Shown piece by piece: positions 37,564-45,793 of a stretch of DNA of 64,000 bases. The notes beneath the pieces are model-generated. The model did not search any database. It saw only the letters and a list, made by a program, of their open reading frames with translations, and had not been told where the DNA came from. Position 1 is the first letter of the stretch. The number at the start of each line of letters is the position of its first letter. This DNA comes from Pseudomonas putida (GTDB lineage: Bacteria; Pseudomonadota; Gammaproteobacteria; Pseudomonadales; Pseudomonadaceae): positions 1,975,501 to 2,039,500 of the forward strand of contig NZ_CP018846.1 in the NCBI RefSeq assembly GCF_002025705.1, in the 5' to 3' direction. Position numbers and translations under genes: made by a program.

Positions 37564-38585
37564 TTGACCAACCACTCATTCCAGCGGGCTGCGATGGCCT
37601 GGCCGTTTTTCGCCCAGTAGGCAAAGTCCAGGGTGACCTGATCCTGGGCGTAGGCGGTCGGCAGGTTCGGCGCGAGGTCTTTGTCGAGCTTGGCCACGCT
37701 GTCGAGGTTCACCGGGGCGTAGGCGGTCTTGTTGGCGAATGCGGCCTGGCCTTCGGCGCTGCTGGCGTTGGCCAGGAACTTCATGGCCGCGTCCTTGTTC
37801 TTCGAACCTTTCGGGATGACCAGGAAGTCGGCCATGACCAGGTTCTGCTTCCAGCTCACGCCTACCGGTGCACCATCTTGCTGCAGCGCATAGACGCGGC
37901 CGTTCCAGAACTGGCCGAGCGAAGCTTCACCGGAGGCCAGCAGCTGCTGCGACTGGGCGCCACCGCCCCACCAGACGATGTCTTTCTTGATGGTGTCGAG
38001 CTTCTTGAAGGCGCGGTCCAGGTCCAGCGGGTAGAGGTCTTTGGGGGCTACGCCGTCGGCCAGCAGGGCCAGTTCCAGCACACCGGGGCTCGGCCATTTG
38101 TAGAGGGCGCGTTTGCCAGGGTAAGTCTTGGTGTCGAACAGCGCGGTCCAGTCGACCGGTTTGTTGGCACCGAGCTTGCCTTCGTTGTAACCGAGCACGA
38201 AGGAGAAGAAGAACGAGCCGACGCCGTGATCGGAAACGAAACGCGGGTCGATCTTGTCGCGCTTGATCTGGTTGAAATCGAGGGGTTCGAGCAGGCCTTC
38301 GCTCGCGGCACGCAAGGCAAAGTCGGCTTCGACGTCGACCACGTCCCACTGCACGTTGCCGCTCTCGACCATGGCCTTGAGCTTGCCGTAGTCGGTCGGG
38401 CCGTCCTGGACGACTTTGATGTCGGTCGATTTGCTGAAAGGTACGGCCCATGCTTCTTTCTGGGCGTCCTGGGTGGTACCGCCCCAGCTGACGAAATTGA
38501 GGCTGTCGGCGGCCTGGGCGGCCTGACATGCCAGGGTCAGCAGGCTGGCGGACAGCACTGCGGTTACACGTTTGCTCAACAGCAT
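37560..38585 (-). CDS. PotD-like periplasmic substrate-binding protein
   Basis: This 341-residue periplasmic binding protein has a signal peptide (residues 1-26, cleaved near AQAAD). The mature N-terminus 'LNFVSWGGTTQDAQKEAW' is typical of the spermidine/putrescine-binding superfamily, a subgroup that often binds opines or other substituted amino acids. It is the first gene of its operon. The region upstream (38586-38859) contains a candidate regulator site (38736-38747) and a REP palindrome but no gene. Confidence 0.9.
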   Translation of the reverse strand: MLLSKRVTAVLSASLLTLACQAAQAADSLNFVSWGGTTQDAQKEAWAVPFSKSTDIKVVQDGPTDYGKLKAMVESGNVQWDVVDVEADFALRAASEGLLEPLDFNQIKRDKIDPRFVSDHGVGSFFFSFVLGYNEGKLGANKPVDWTALFDTKTYPGKRALYKWPSPGVLELALLADGVAPKDLYPLDLDRAFKKLDTIKKDIVWWGGGAQSQQLLASGEASLGQFWNGRVYALQQDGAPVGVSWKQNLVMADFLVIPKGSKNKDAAMKFLANASSAEGQAAFANKTAYAPVNLDSVAKLDKDLAPNLPTAYAQDQVTLDFAYWAKNGQAIAARWNEWLVK

Positions 38586-38735
38586 GGTTACGCCCTCGTT
38601 GCTTTTGTTATTCGAGGCGGGGCTTCTGGTGCGCCCGCCAACAGTATTCGGGGAGCAGCTAAAACAAAGTGTCTTGTGGCCGTTTGTGATTGTAGGTGCC
38701 GGCCTGCAGATTCAAGGTCTACGGGATATCATATT

Positions 38736-38747
38736 ATGGTATTCCAA
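38736..38747. promoter_or_regulatory. Imperfect palindrome ATGGTATTCCAA upstream of the ABC operon
   Basis: This site has one mismatch to the central palindrome found perfectly at 40013-40024 (TGGTATACCA). It lies about 150 bases upstream of the binding-protein start. The TGGTnnACCA-like pattern fits GntR/FadR-family operators, but no GntR gene is in the window. Confidence 0.4.
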
Positions 38748-38811
38748 GCTTTTGGCAAGAGGCATGAGGCGACCGGCCATCACTCCGTCCTCATGAGACT
38801 GCCGCAGCACT

Positions 38812-38850
38812 TGTAGGAGCGGCCTTGTGTCGCGAAAGGCCGCTCCTACA
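38812..38850. repeat. REP-like palindrome (gtaggagcggcc type)
   Basis: The sequence tgtaggagcggccttgtgtc and its near-complement (ggccgctcctaca) form a strong hairpin just after the ribBA gene. The same core recurs at 45687-45761 and 53253-53380. Confidence 0.85.
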
Positions 38851-38859
38851 GGGCCCGTG

Positions 38860-39981
38860 TCAGCCAACCATGCCCGGCTCGAACGGAATGCTCTGCACCA
38901 CTTCCAGCTCATAACCGGCCAGCCCGGCGTACTTCAGCGGCGGGCCCAGGTGACGCAGCTTGCCCACGCCCAGGTCCTGCAGAATCTGCGCACCGGTCCC
39001 GACCTCCGAATACACTTTCGACTGCCCACGCTGATAGGGGCGGACCGGCTGGGTCAGCTGCGGCACGCGTTCGAGCAACGCCTGGGAAGATTCATGGTTA
39101 GCCAGGATCACCACCACTCCGGCACCTTCCTCGGCGACTTTCTGTAGCGCCGCCCAAAGCGTCCAGTTGGCGGGCCCGGCGTATTCGGCACCGACCAGGT
39201 CGCGCAGCGGGTCGATCACGTGCACCCGCACCAGGGTCGGCTGCTCACGCCGGATATCGCCCATGACCATGGCCATGTGCACGCCGCCTTCGATGCGATC
39301 CTCGTAGGTCACCAGGCGGAAGGTGCCGTGCACGGTCGGCAGCTCGCGCTCGCCGATGCGCTTGATGGTCTGCTCGGTGCTCAGGCGGTAGTGGATCAGG
39401 TCGGCGATGGTGCCGATCTTGATGCCGTGTTGCGCGGCGAACACTTCCAGGTCGGGGCGCCGGGCCATGGTGCCGTCATCGTTGAGCACCTCGACGATCA
39501 CCGAGGCCGGGGTAAAACCGGCCAGCCGGGCCAGGTCACAACCGGCTTCGGTGTGCCCGGCGCGGGTCAGCACGCCGCCTTCGCGGGCGCGCAGGGGGAA
39601 GATGTGGCCGGGCTGCACCAGGTCTTCGGGGCGGGCATCGGGCGCCATGGCGGCGGCCACGGTGCGTGCCCGGTCGGCGGCGGAAATGCCGGTAGTGACG
39701 CCGCTGGCGGCTTCGATCGACACGGTGAAGGCGGTGCTGAACACGCTGCCGTTGGCCGGTACCATCTGTTCCAGGCCCAGGCGCTGGCAGTGCTCGTCGG
39801 TCAGGGTCAGGCAGATCAGGCCGCGTGCTTCGCGGGCCATGAAGTTGATGGCCTGGGCGTCACAGCGCTCGGCAGCGATCAGCAGGTCGCCTTCGTTTTC
39901 CCGGTCCTCGTCGTCCACCAGCAGGACCATCTTGCCTTGCTGGTAGTCCTCGAGGAGTTCCTCGATGGTGTTGAATGCCAT
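38860..39981 (-). CDS. ribB: RibBA-type protein: DHBP synthase with degenerate GTP cyclohydrolase II domain
   Basis: This 373-residue protein starts with a full 3,4-dihydroxy-2-butanone-4-phosphate synthase domain (residues 1-205: VDDEDRENEGDLLIAAE and GHTEAGCDLARLAG contain the catalytic acidic residues and His), which makes the four-carbon precursor of riboflavin. The C-terminal half aligns with GTP cyclohydrolase II but the zinc cysteines are lost: where that enzyme reads like 'SECLTGDxxxSLRCDCG', this reads VIDPLRDLVGAEYAGPAN. It should therefore be active as RibB only. It is divergent from the DUF1330 gene across a perfect 12-base palindrome. Another riboflavin operon probably exists elsewhere. 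Confidence 0.9.
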   Translation of the reverse strand: MAFNTIEELLEDYQQGKMVLLVDDEDRENEGDLLIAAERCDAQAINFMAREARGLICLTLTDEHCQRLGLEQMVPANGSVFSTAFTVSIEAASGVTTGISAADRARTVAAAMAPDARPEDLVQPGHIFPLRAREGGVLTRAGHTEAGCDLARLAGFTPASVIVEVLNDDGTMARRPDLEVFAAQHGIKIGTIADLIHYRLSTEQTIKRIGERELPTVHGTFRLVTYEDRIEGGVHMAMVMGDIRREQPTLVRVHVIDPLRDLVGAEYAGPANWTLWAALQKVAEEGAGVVVILANHESSQALLERVPQLTQPVRPYQRGQSKVYSEVGTGAQILQDLGVGKLRHLGPPLKYAGLAGYELEVVQSIPFEPGMVG

Positions 39982-40012
39982 GTTGCGCGCTCACTGTGGT
40001 GGGGTGATTTTT

Positions 40013-40024
40013 ATGGTATACCAT
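40013..40024. promoter_or_regulatory. Perfect palindrome ATGGTATACCAT between ribBA and DUF1330 genes
   Basis: A perfect 12-base palindrome in the 78-base gap between two divergent genes, in the position of a shared operator. Its core fits the TNGTNNNACNA-like pattern bound by GntR/FadR-family proteins, allowing one less spacer base. A near copy lies in front of the ABC operon at 38736-38747. Confidence 0.6.
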
Positions 40025-40059
40025 CATACACAAATATCGTTGTAACAGGAGAGCAGCGG

Positions 40060-40353
40060 ATGAAGGCCTATTGGATCGCCCACGTCGATGTGACCGACCC
40101 CGAGCAGTATCAGCAGTACACCCAGCGCGCGCCGGCGGCCTTCAAGGCATTCGGCGGCCGCTTCCTGGCCCGCGGCGGGCGCAGCGAGGCGCTGGAGGGG
40201 CGGCCCACTCCCCAGCGTAGCGTGGTGATCGAGTTCGATTCGTATGAGCAGGCACTGGCGTGCTACCGGTCGGAGCTGTACCAGGAGGCGTGCAGCCATC
40301 GCCAAGGGGTGGCAAAGGCTGAGGTGATCATCGTTGAAGGGTTCGAGCCTTGA
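40060..40353 (+). CDS. DUF1330 family protein
   Basis: This 97-residue dimeric ferredoxin-like-fold protein has the family opening MKAYWIAHVDVTDPEQYQQY and the central motif 'FGGRFLARGGRSEALEG', ending in 'IVEGF'. The family's biochemical role is unproven. ATG at 40060 follows AGGAGA by about 8 bases. It is divergent from ribBA and shares its palindromic operator. Confidence 0.88.
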   Translation: MKAYWIAHVDVTDPEQYQQYTQRAPAAFKAFGGRFLARGGRSEALEGRPTPQRSVVIEFDSYEQALACYRSELYQEACSHRQGVAKAEVIIVEGFEP

Positions 40354-40366
40354 GTGAGGGCTGATG

Positions 40367-40558
40367 GCCCTTTCGCGGGTAAACCCGCTCCCACAGGTGC
40401 ACCACAAGTTTCGAATTTAGTGATGTTCTTGAGGAGGCCCACAGGTGCACCACAAGTTTCGAATTCAGTGGTGTTCTTGAAGAGGCCCACAGGTACATCA
40501 AAAGTTTCGAATTCAGTGGTGTTCCTGTGGGAGCGGGTTTACCCGCGAAGAGGCCGGT
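40367..40558. repeat. REP pair containing three 48-base tandem repeats
   Basis: Opposed REP arms (40367-40396 and 40524-40558) flank three head-to-tail copies of a 48-base unit starting 'cccacaggtgcaccacaagt' at 40390, 40438 and 40486. Copies one and two differ at a few positions; copy three is more diverged (cccacaggtacatcaaaagt). The spacing is exactly 48 bases each time. Confidence 0.9.
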
Positions 40559-40563
40559 CCTGC

Positions 40564-41286
40564 TTATGGCATACCGGGTAGTTCATTGGGCCGCAGGTCG
40601 AACACCAGCACTTCGGCATCCAAACCATTGCCCAGCTCCAGCAGCTGTTCCTGGCGCACCCGCACGCCATCGCCTTCATTCAGCACCTGGCCATTGAGCT
40701 CGATGCTGCCACGAGCCACATGCACATAGGCATGGCGGTTTTCCGGCAAGACCAGCGTCGCGCGTTCCGCTCCATCAAACAGTCCGGCATAAACCCGCGC
40801 GTTCTGCCGTACCTGCAATGACCCCTCGGCGCCATCCGGCGAGATGATCAGGCGCAACTTGCCGCGTTTCTTCTCGGCACTGAAGTGCTGTTGCTGATAA
40901 CGCGGTGTCGCCCCTTTGACGTTGGGCACGATCCAGATCTGCAGGAAGTGCACCGGTTGTGCCTGGCTGTGGTTGAACTCGCTGTGCGCCACGCCGTGGC
41001 CGGCGCTCATCAGCTGAACATCGCCCGGGCGGATCACCGAGCCGGTGCCCAGGGTGTCCTTGTGCTCCAGCGCACCTTCGAGCACGTAAGAGAAGATTTC
41101 CATGTCGCGGTGCGGATGTTCGCCAAAGCCTTTGCCGGGGATGACACGATCATCGTTGATCACCAGCAGGTCGGAGAAACCCTGCTCGTCGGGGTTGCGA
41201 TAATGGCCAAACGAGAAGGTGTGGAAGGATTTCAGCCAGCCATGAAAGGCCAGGCCGCGGTCTTGGGCGTTACGGACGGTGAGCAT
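40564..41286 (-). CDS. Pirin-family bicupin (YhhW-like quercetin dioxygenase)
   Basis: This 240-residue cytoplasmic bicupin has the metal site H57, H59 (GEHPHRDMEIF), H101 and E103 (GHGVAHSEFNHS) at the same positions as E. coli YhhW, which has quercetinase activity. ATG at 41286 has AAGGAG about 8 bases upstream. It appears to be transcribed alone. Confidence 0.9.
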   Translation of the reverse strand: MLTVRNAQDRGLAFHGWLKSFHTFSFGHYRNPDEQGFSDLLVINDDRVIPGKGFGEHPHRDMEIFSYVLEGALEHKDTLGTGSVIRPGDVQLMSAGHGVAHSEFNHSQAQPVHFLQIWIVPNVKGATPRYQQQHFSAEKKRGKLRLIISPDGAEGSLQVRQNARVYAGLFDGAERATLVLPENRHAYVHVARGSIELNGQVLNEGDGVRVRQEQLLELGNGLDAEVLVFDLRPNELPGMP

Positions 41287-41535
41287 GGGGAATTCTCCTT
41301 GAAATGCCGGGGCTGAAAGGGCTGGCGGCTGTTGATGGGAGAATCTTACTGTCAGTTTATGTGGATAAAAATTAGTCCGAGTGAGTATGACTGTCTCGTT
41401 TAAAGTGACGAATGCGAGGCAGTTCTGACAGGTATTTCTTCGAAGCGTGTAGGTCTGCTCTTGATTCCAGCAAGTGCGGTTTCAGGGGCTTTTCTGCTGT
41501 TAGCTTCCGGGCTTCCCAACTTCTGGAAGCGACCC

Positions 41536-42885
41536 ATGAGAAGCGTAACGATCGATGGCAAAGGCCAGGCAGTAGATGGGGACAGGACAACCACTGGTGC
41601 GATCTGCCAGGCGACCGGCGCCGGCTATACCAGCGAAGGGCGCATGGTGCTGCGCTGTGGCGATCCGACCACTGCCTGTCCGATGTGTGGCGAGGAAGGT
41701 ACAGTTGTCGAGGGAAACGCGGGCTTCATTTCGGATGGTAAACCTGTCGCGGTAGACGGTTCGTTGGTGGCGTGCGGTTGCCCGAGCGGCAGTAACCGGG
41801 TCGTGGCTTCAATGACCGATGCATTTCCTTCAGGCCGTACCGTTATTCTCGCCGGGTCAACGCCAGCAGTGCTTAATCAGAGCAGTCAGGTCCCGGCATT
41901 GGAGTCTGGCTTTCATATCGTCCAGCGAAGCATGTCGTTCGAGGAGGTGCTGGCGAGCCTGGAAATGACGCGAGCCCCCTTGCCGATTTCGCTCCTGCAG
42001 CGCTTGAACCCCAGCCACGCGGAAGGTTTCAAGGCGGGAGAGATTTTCGTGCTCGGCAGCCCGGACAGCGAGTTTGCCTGTAGCCCCGGCGAAACAGAGC
42101 TGATCATGGTGGCTGAGAAGGCGCGGGAGTCGCTGGCTGTTCTCTCCAGAGAGGAGGCCAATTTCATGATGCAGCACATAGGCGAGATCGCAGGTGTGCT
42201 TAACGGGGCGAGCCAGTCGATGGGCGTGGGCAAGGACATGCTGGAGCGAGGATTGTCGCAGGTGAAGGATACCCTCAAAGGGATCGAAGCATTGCACCAG
42301 CAGCAGTTCACCCTGCATGGCCATCTCAAAAGCCCGGAGTTCTTTACGTCGCGCCAGGCCCTATACAAACAACTGGATAGCCAACTGCGCACGGCGTTCC
42401 TGAACAAACCACTAGGGCTGGGAAGCTATGACAGGTTGCGCCGTGACCTTGGCATTTCGACCAAAAGTGTGGTGCATCACTGGAAGAAGGCCGGTGTGCC
42501 CGGACAGTTACCAGGCTATGCAACGCATCTGGATGATGTAGCGAAAGTCTCGAATTATCTCAAATACGGAGGGTGGGTCGGGGTAGGGCTTGGTGCCGGT
42601 TCTTCTTACCTGAAAGTGTATGAAGCCTGTCGTGCAGGTGAGACTGAAGAGTGTCAAAAGATTCGCTTTACTGAAACTGGAAGTTTTGCAGGGGGACTTA
42701 CAGGAGGGGCTGCTGGAGCTGCTGCCGGTAAGTCGGTAGCCGGTGCTGTATGTAAATTCGGCGTGTGGGGTAAAGCTGCGTGCGGTATCGTCACAGTTGG
42801 AGGAGCCGCGTTCGGTAGTTCAAAAGGTATCGAGGCATTTGGTGAGTTCATAGGAGAGAAGTTGTACGAGGTCGTCTATGATTGA
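41536..42885 (+). CDS. PAAR-domain T6SS effector with glycine-rich C-terminal toxin region
   Basis: This 449-residue protein has an N-terminal PAAR-type spike-tip domain (residues 1-95) with cysteines at C24, C41, C48, C51, C80 and C82 and the PAAR-like turns GRMVLRCGDPTTACPMCG and SDGKPVAVDGSLVACGC. A helical middle region follows (residues 100-325). The C-terminus (327-449) has three hydrophobic, glycine-zipper-like stretches, including SFAGGLTGGAAGAAAGKSVA and GIVTVGGAAFGSSKGIEAFG, suggesting membrane insertion. ATG at 41536 has GGAAG six bases upstream. The downstream membrane protein overlaps it by eight bases and is the likely immunity factor. No VgrG, Hcp or sheath gene is nearby, so it depends on a T6SS elsewhere. 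Pore-forming activity is inference. Confidence 0.82.
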   Translation: MRSVTIDGKGQAVDGDRTTTGAICQATGAGYTSEGRMVLRCGDPTTACPMCGEEGTVVEGNAGFISDGKPVAVDGSLVACGCPSGSNRVVASMTDAFPSGRTVILAGSTPAVLNQSSQVPALESGFHIVQRSMSFEEVLASLEMTRAPLPISLLQRLNPSHAEGFKAGEIFVLGSPDSEFACSPGETELIMVAEKARESLAVLSREEANFMMQHIGEIAGVLNGASQSMGVGKDMLERGLSQVKDTLKGIEALHQQQFTLHGHLKSPEFFTSRQALYKQLDSQLRTAFLNKPLGLGSYDRLRRDLGISTKSVVHHWKKAGVPGQLPGYATHLDDVAKVSNYLKYGGWVGVGLGAGSSYLKVYEACRAGETEECQKIRFTETGSFAGGLTGGAAGAAAGKSVAGAVCKFGVWGKAACGIVTVGGAAFGSSKGIEAFGEFIGEKLYEVVYD

Positions 42886-43267
42886 CCTGAGCGATTGGCA
42901 TGTGGTTATCCGTCTCACTGTATTGTTGATGCCCGCCGTGGCGATGCTGAGTGGACTGGCGATCAACGGTTATATCGCGATGTCTCGCCACTACACGGTT
43001 ATGTGCAATTCATTCAGCCGCAGTAGTGCCCTGCAAGAAGAACTACGATGTGCGGGTGATTTTGGTATCAAGTCTCGATTCCTGGTCATTGCAGGGATGA
43101 CTACGCCGCTATTGCTCCCTCGCCTCTTCATCAGGCGTGGTAAATTGCACCCTGGTGATTACAGGAATTTTCCATCCTATTTGAAAAGGAGTATGCGATC
43201 AGCATTGGGGTTAATGGTGTCTGGCCTTCTAATGGCAGCTGTCGTGATGAATTTTTTTAAGTTGTAA
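42878..43267 (+). CDS. Probable membrane-embedded immunity protein
   Basis: This 129-residue protein of no recognised family has hydrophobic segments at about residues 9-31, 65-83 and 105-127. It overlaps the 3' end of the PAAR effector gene by eight bases, the arrangement usual for T6SS toxin-immunity pairs. An inner-membrane location fits protection against a membrane-acting toxin. Base composition is lower in GC than the surrounding core genes. Confidence 0.7.
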   Translation: MIDLSDWHVVIRLTVLLMPAVAMLSGLAINGYIAMSRHYTVMCNSFSRSSALQEELRCAGDFGIKSRFLVIAGMTTPLLLPRLFIRRGKLHPGDYRNFPSYLKRSMRSALGLMVSGLLMAAVVMNFFKL

Positions 43268-43347
43268 ATGCCAAGTGGCATTTCAATCGTTGGGTGGTGA
43301 CGCTGCTACTCGTCCCCATGGCGTTTTGGTACGTCGCCCCCAAGTGA
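43261..43347 (+). pseudogene. Possible remnant of a membrane-protein gene
   Basis: Immediately after the immunity gene, one frame without a start encodes a 28-residue end of a membrane protein (WVVTLLLVPMAFWYVAPK then stop). No other part of such a gene is visible. It is read as debris from an earlier immunity gene at this locus. It could be chance. Confidence 0.35.
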
Positions 43348-43395
43348 GTTTCCATTTTTCTGAACAGGGGCAGGGGCGTCTCGGCTACATTTTGA

Positions 43396-43566
43396 ATGCG
43401 CAACACGACATATCAAAAGGTGGGATCTTCCCGAACGATCGGTTTTTCACTGAGTTCGATTGGAACTACGGAGGAATATAGCGCTGCATCCGGGTTAACC
43501 CCAGATGGAGCGGATGGTGCTACTGGTGGCAAAAGTATCGAGGCATGTGGGCCGCTACCTGAATAG
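43396..43566 (+). pseudogene. Possible remnant of an effector C-terminus
   Basis: A 56-codon frame ends in PDGADGATGGKSIEACGPL. The DNA around 'aaaagtatcgaggcatg' (43531-43547) resembles 'aaaaggtatcgaggcat' near the end of the intact effector gene (42822-42838), so it may be a leftover of a duplicated toxin tip. There is no ribosome-binding site. With the fragment above it fills the 349-base gap after the immunity gene. Confidence 0.3.
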
Positions 43567-43579
43567 AAAATCGTGACGA

Positions 43580-43605
43580 AAAAGACCCGCCTGGGCGGGT
43601 CTTTT
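43580..43605. terminator. Bidirectional rho-independent terminator
   Basis: A GC-rich stem (aaaagacccgcc / gcgggtctttt) with A- and T-tracts on both flanks lies between the effector locus and the converging esterase gene. It is the textbook shape for a terminator in both directions. Confidence 0.9.
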
Positions 43606-43616
43606 GTTTCAAAGAG

Positions 43617-44636
43617 TCACTGCAAATGCACCTTCAATTCCCCAGCCGCCTGGCGCATCGCTGCTTTTACTGCTGGCACCTGGCTCAGCGGGTTGAGCAG
43701 CCCATAGTCATGGATCATGCCGTTGTAGCGCACCGAGGTGACGGTCACGCCGGCTGCATTCAACTTGCGTGCATAAGCCTCACCCTCGTCGCGCAACACA
43801 TCGAACTCGGCGGTCTGTACCAGTGCAGGCGGCAGGCCCTTGAGCTGCTCGCTGCTGGCGCGCAGCGGCGAGGCGTAGATCTGTTCCCGAGCCTTGGCGT
43901 CGGTGGTGTAGTTGTCCCAGAACCACTTCATCATCCCGGTGGTGAGGAAGTGCCCCTCGGCAAACTGCCTGTACGACGCAGTCTCGAAGCTGGCATCGGT
44001 CACCGGCCACAGCAGCAACTGGAAGCGCAGTGCCGGGGTGCCGGCCTCTTTGGCCTTGAGCGCGACCACTGCCGCCATGTTGCCGCCAACGCTGTTGCCA
44101 GCCACGGCCAGGCGCTTGCCGTCGACACCGATTTCCTTGCCGTGCTCGGCCACCCACTGGGTCGCGGCGTAGGCCTGGTTGATCGCCGCCGGGTAGTGCG
44201 CCTCTGGCGATGGGGTGTAGTCCACGTAGACCGCCACCGCGCCAGAGCCGACCACCAGGTCGCGGATCAGCCGCTGGTGGGTCGGGAAGTCGCCGAGCAC
44301 CCAGCCGCCGCCGTGGAAGAACATGAACACGGGCAGGTCACCTTTGACATTGGCCGGGCGCACCACTTGCAGCTTGATCGACTGGCCGCTGGCCTGGATG
44401 GTGCGTTCCTTGACCTCGATACCGGACAGGTCGACCTTCACCGAAGCTTGGGCGCCGGTCAGCACGGCGCGGGCGTCTTTCGGGCTGAGCTGCTCGAGCG
44501 GCTTGCCACCCCCTTGTTCCAGCGCTTCGAGGAACGCCTGGGTGTGCTGTTCGACGCCTGGGCTGCCGGCGGCGAATGCGCTCGATACGAACAGGGCGAG
44601 GAGGGAAGCGGTGAGGGTCTTGTGGACAATGTTCAT
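43617..44636 (-). CDS. Secreted alpha/beta hydrolase (HSL-type esterase/lipase)
   Basis: This 339-residue hydrolase has a signal peptide (MNIVHKTLTASLLALFVSSAFA), the oxyanion HGGGW motif, the nucleophile in AVAGNSVGGNMAA, the acid in 'TAEFDVLRDEGEAYA' and the His in 'MIHDYGLL', the complete hormone-sensitive-lipase (GDSAG-like) arrangement. It is probably periplasmic and acts on short-chain esters. The GNSVGG nucleophile elbow replaces the more common GDSAGG. Divergent from a LysR gene at 44783, its likely regulator. Confidence 0.88.
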   Translation of the reverse strand: MNIVHKTLTASLLALFVSSAFAAGSPGVEQHTQAFLEALEQGGGKPLEQLSPKDARAVLTGAQASVKVDLSGIEVKERTIQASGQSIKLQVVRPANVKGDLPVFMFFHGGGWVLGDFPTHQRLIRDLVVGSGAVAVYVDYTPSPEAHYPAAINQAYAATQWVAEHGKEIGVDGKRLAVAGNSVGGNMAAVVALKAKEAGTPALRFQLLLWPVTDASFETASYRQFAEGHFLTTGMMKWFWDNYTTDAKAREQIYASPLRASSEQLKGLPPALVQTAEFDVLRDEGEAYARKLNAAGVTVTSVRYNGMIHDYGLLNPLSQVPAVKAAMRQAAGELKVHLQ

Positions 44637-44782
44637 GAGCGAATCCTTTTCTGTTCAAGTGTTGGTAATGGGCGTCTTGCCTGGCCTTCAGGGCCATCGC
44701 TGCGACCTGTGTGTAGATTAAGAAGATGCACTTGCGAGAAAAAGCCGCTATAAAGCGTTTGACTGTCACCAAGAACGAGACA

Positions 44783-45667
44783 ATGAACCCCTACGAAGAC
44801 ATGCGCATCTTTGCTCAGGTCATGGAGGCCGGTAGTTTCACTGCCGCTGCCGACCGCCTCGGCATGTCCAAGCAATCGGTCAGCCGCCGCCTGATGCAGC
44901 TCGAAGAGCGCCTCGGCGTGCGCCTGCTCAACCGCTCCACCCGGCGCCTGGACGCCACACCGCTGGGCCAGCACTACTACCAGTCGGCGCTGCGCCTGCT
45001 GGGCGAGGTGCAACAGGTGGAGCACGACATCAGCGGCCAGGCCCAGGCCTTGCGCGGCACCTTGCGCGTCAGTGCGCCGCTGTCGTTCGCCATGGCTCAT
45101 TTGGGCTGCTTGCTGACCGAGTTTCTGCAGTTGCATCCGCAGGTGGATGTGGAGGTGGACCTCAGCGACCGCCCGGTGGACCTGATCGGCGAGGGTTACG
45201 ACCTGGCACTGCGTATCGGTGCGCTGGAGGACTCCAGCCTGATTGCCCGGCGCATCGCCGATGTCGCACGGGTGTATTGCGCGAGCCCCGCATACCTCGA
45301 AGCACGTGGTGTGCCGGCCAGGCCGGAAGCGCTGGCCGAACATGATTGCCTACCCTACGGGCACTCGCGGCAGGTGCAGTGGCAGTTCCGCCAGGGCGGC
45401 AAGGTGCAGACGATCCAGGTGAGCGGGCGGATGCGGGCGAACAACGGCGAGTTGCTAAGGGATGCGGCGATTGCCGGGATGGGGGTGACCTATTTGCCGA
45501 CCTTCATCGTCGGGCAAGCGCTGGCGGACGGGCGGCTGGTGACGGTGCTGGATGAGTGGGCGACGCCAGCGTTGCAGCTGTCGGCGGTGTACCCCCAGCA
45601 CCGCCAGGTGGCGCGGCCGGTGCAGGGGTTTGTGAACTTCCTGCGCGAGCGGTTGGTGCAGCTGTAA
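44783..45667 (+). CDS. LysR-family transcriptional regulator
   Basis: This 294-residue regulator has its helix-turn-helix at residues ~15-38 (AGSFTAAADRLGMSKQSVSRRLMQLEERLG). ATG at 44783 gives the standard MNPYEDMRIFAQV opening; an in-frame start 57 bases upstream adds residues unlike the family. It is divergent from the secreted esterase, 146 bases apart, and probably controls it. Confidence 0.88.
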   Translation: MNPYEDMRIFAQVMEAGSFTAAADRLGMSKQSVSRRLMQLEERLGVRLLNRSTRRLDATPLGQHYYQSALRLLGEVQQVEHDISGQAQALRGTLRVSAPLSFAMAHLGCLLTEFLQLHPQVDVEVDLSDRPVDLIGEGYDLALRIGALEDSSLIARRIADVARVYCASPAYLEARGVPARPEALAEHDCLPYGHSRQVQWQFRQGGKVQTIQVSGRMRANNGELLRDAAIAGMGVTYLPTFIVGQALADGRLVTVLDEWATPALQLSAVYPQHRQVARPVQGFVNFLRERLVQL

Positions 45668-45686
45668 AGCTGGGGCTGCTTTGCAG

Positions 45687-45761
45687 CCCTTTCGCGACAC
45701 AAGGCCGCTCCTACAGGCGATCGCATTCCCCCTGTAGGAGCGGCCTTGTGTCGCGAAAGGG
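45687..45761. repeat. REP-like inverted repeat (gtaggagcggcc type)
   Basis: Arms 'ccctttcgcgacacaaggcc' and complement flank a short loop between the converging LysR and soxG genes. It likely serves as a terminator for both. Confidence 0.85.
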
Positions 45762-45793
45762 CCGCAGAGCGGCCCCCAGGGATATCAAACCTC

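Noticed and set aside
40390..40533. CRISPR-like direct repeats
   Set aside because: The 48-base units abut with no spacers and lie within REP arms; no cas gene is near.
43275..43481. A 68-codon + frame after the immunity gene
   Set aside because: No ribosome-binding site and no family resemblance; the other two frames here look more like gene debris.
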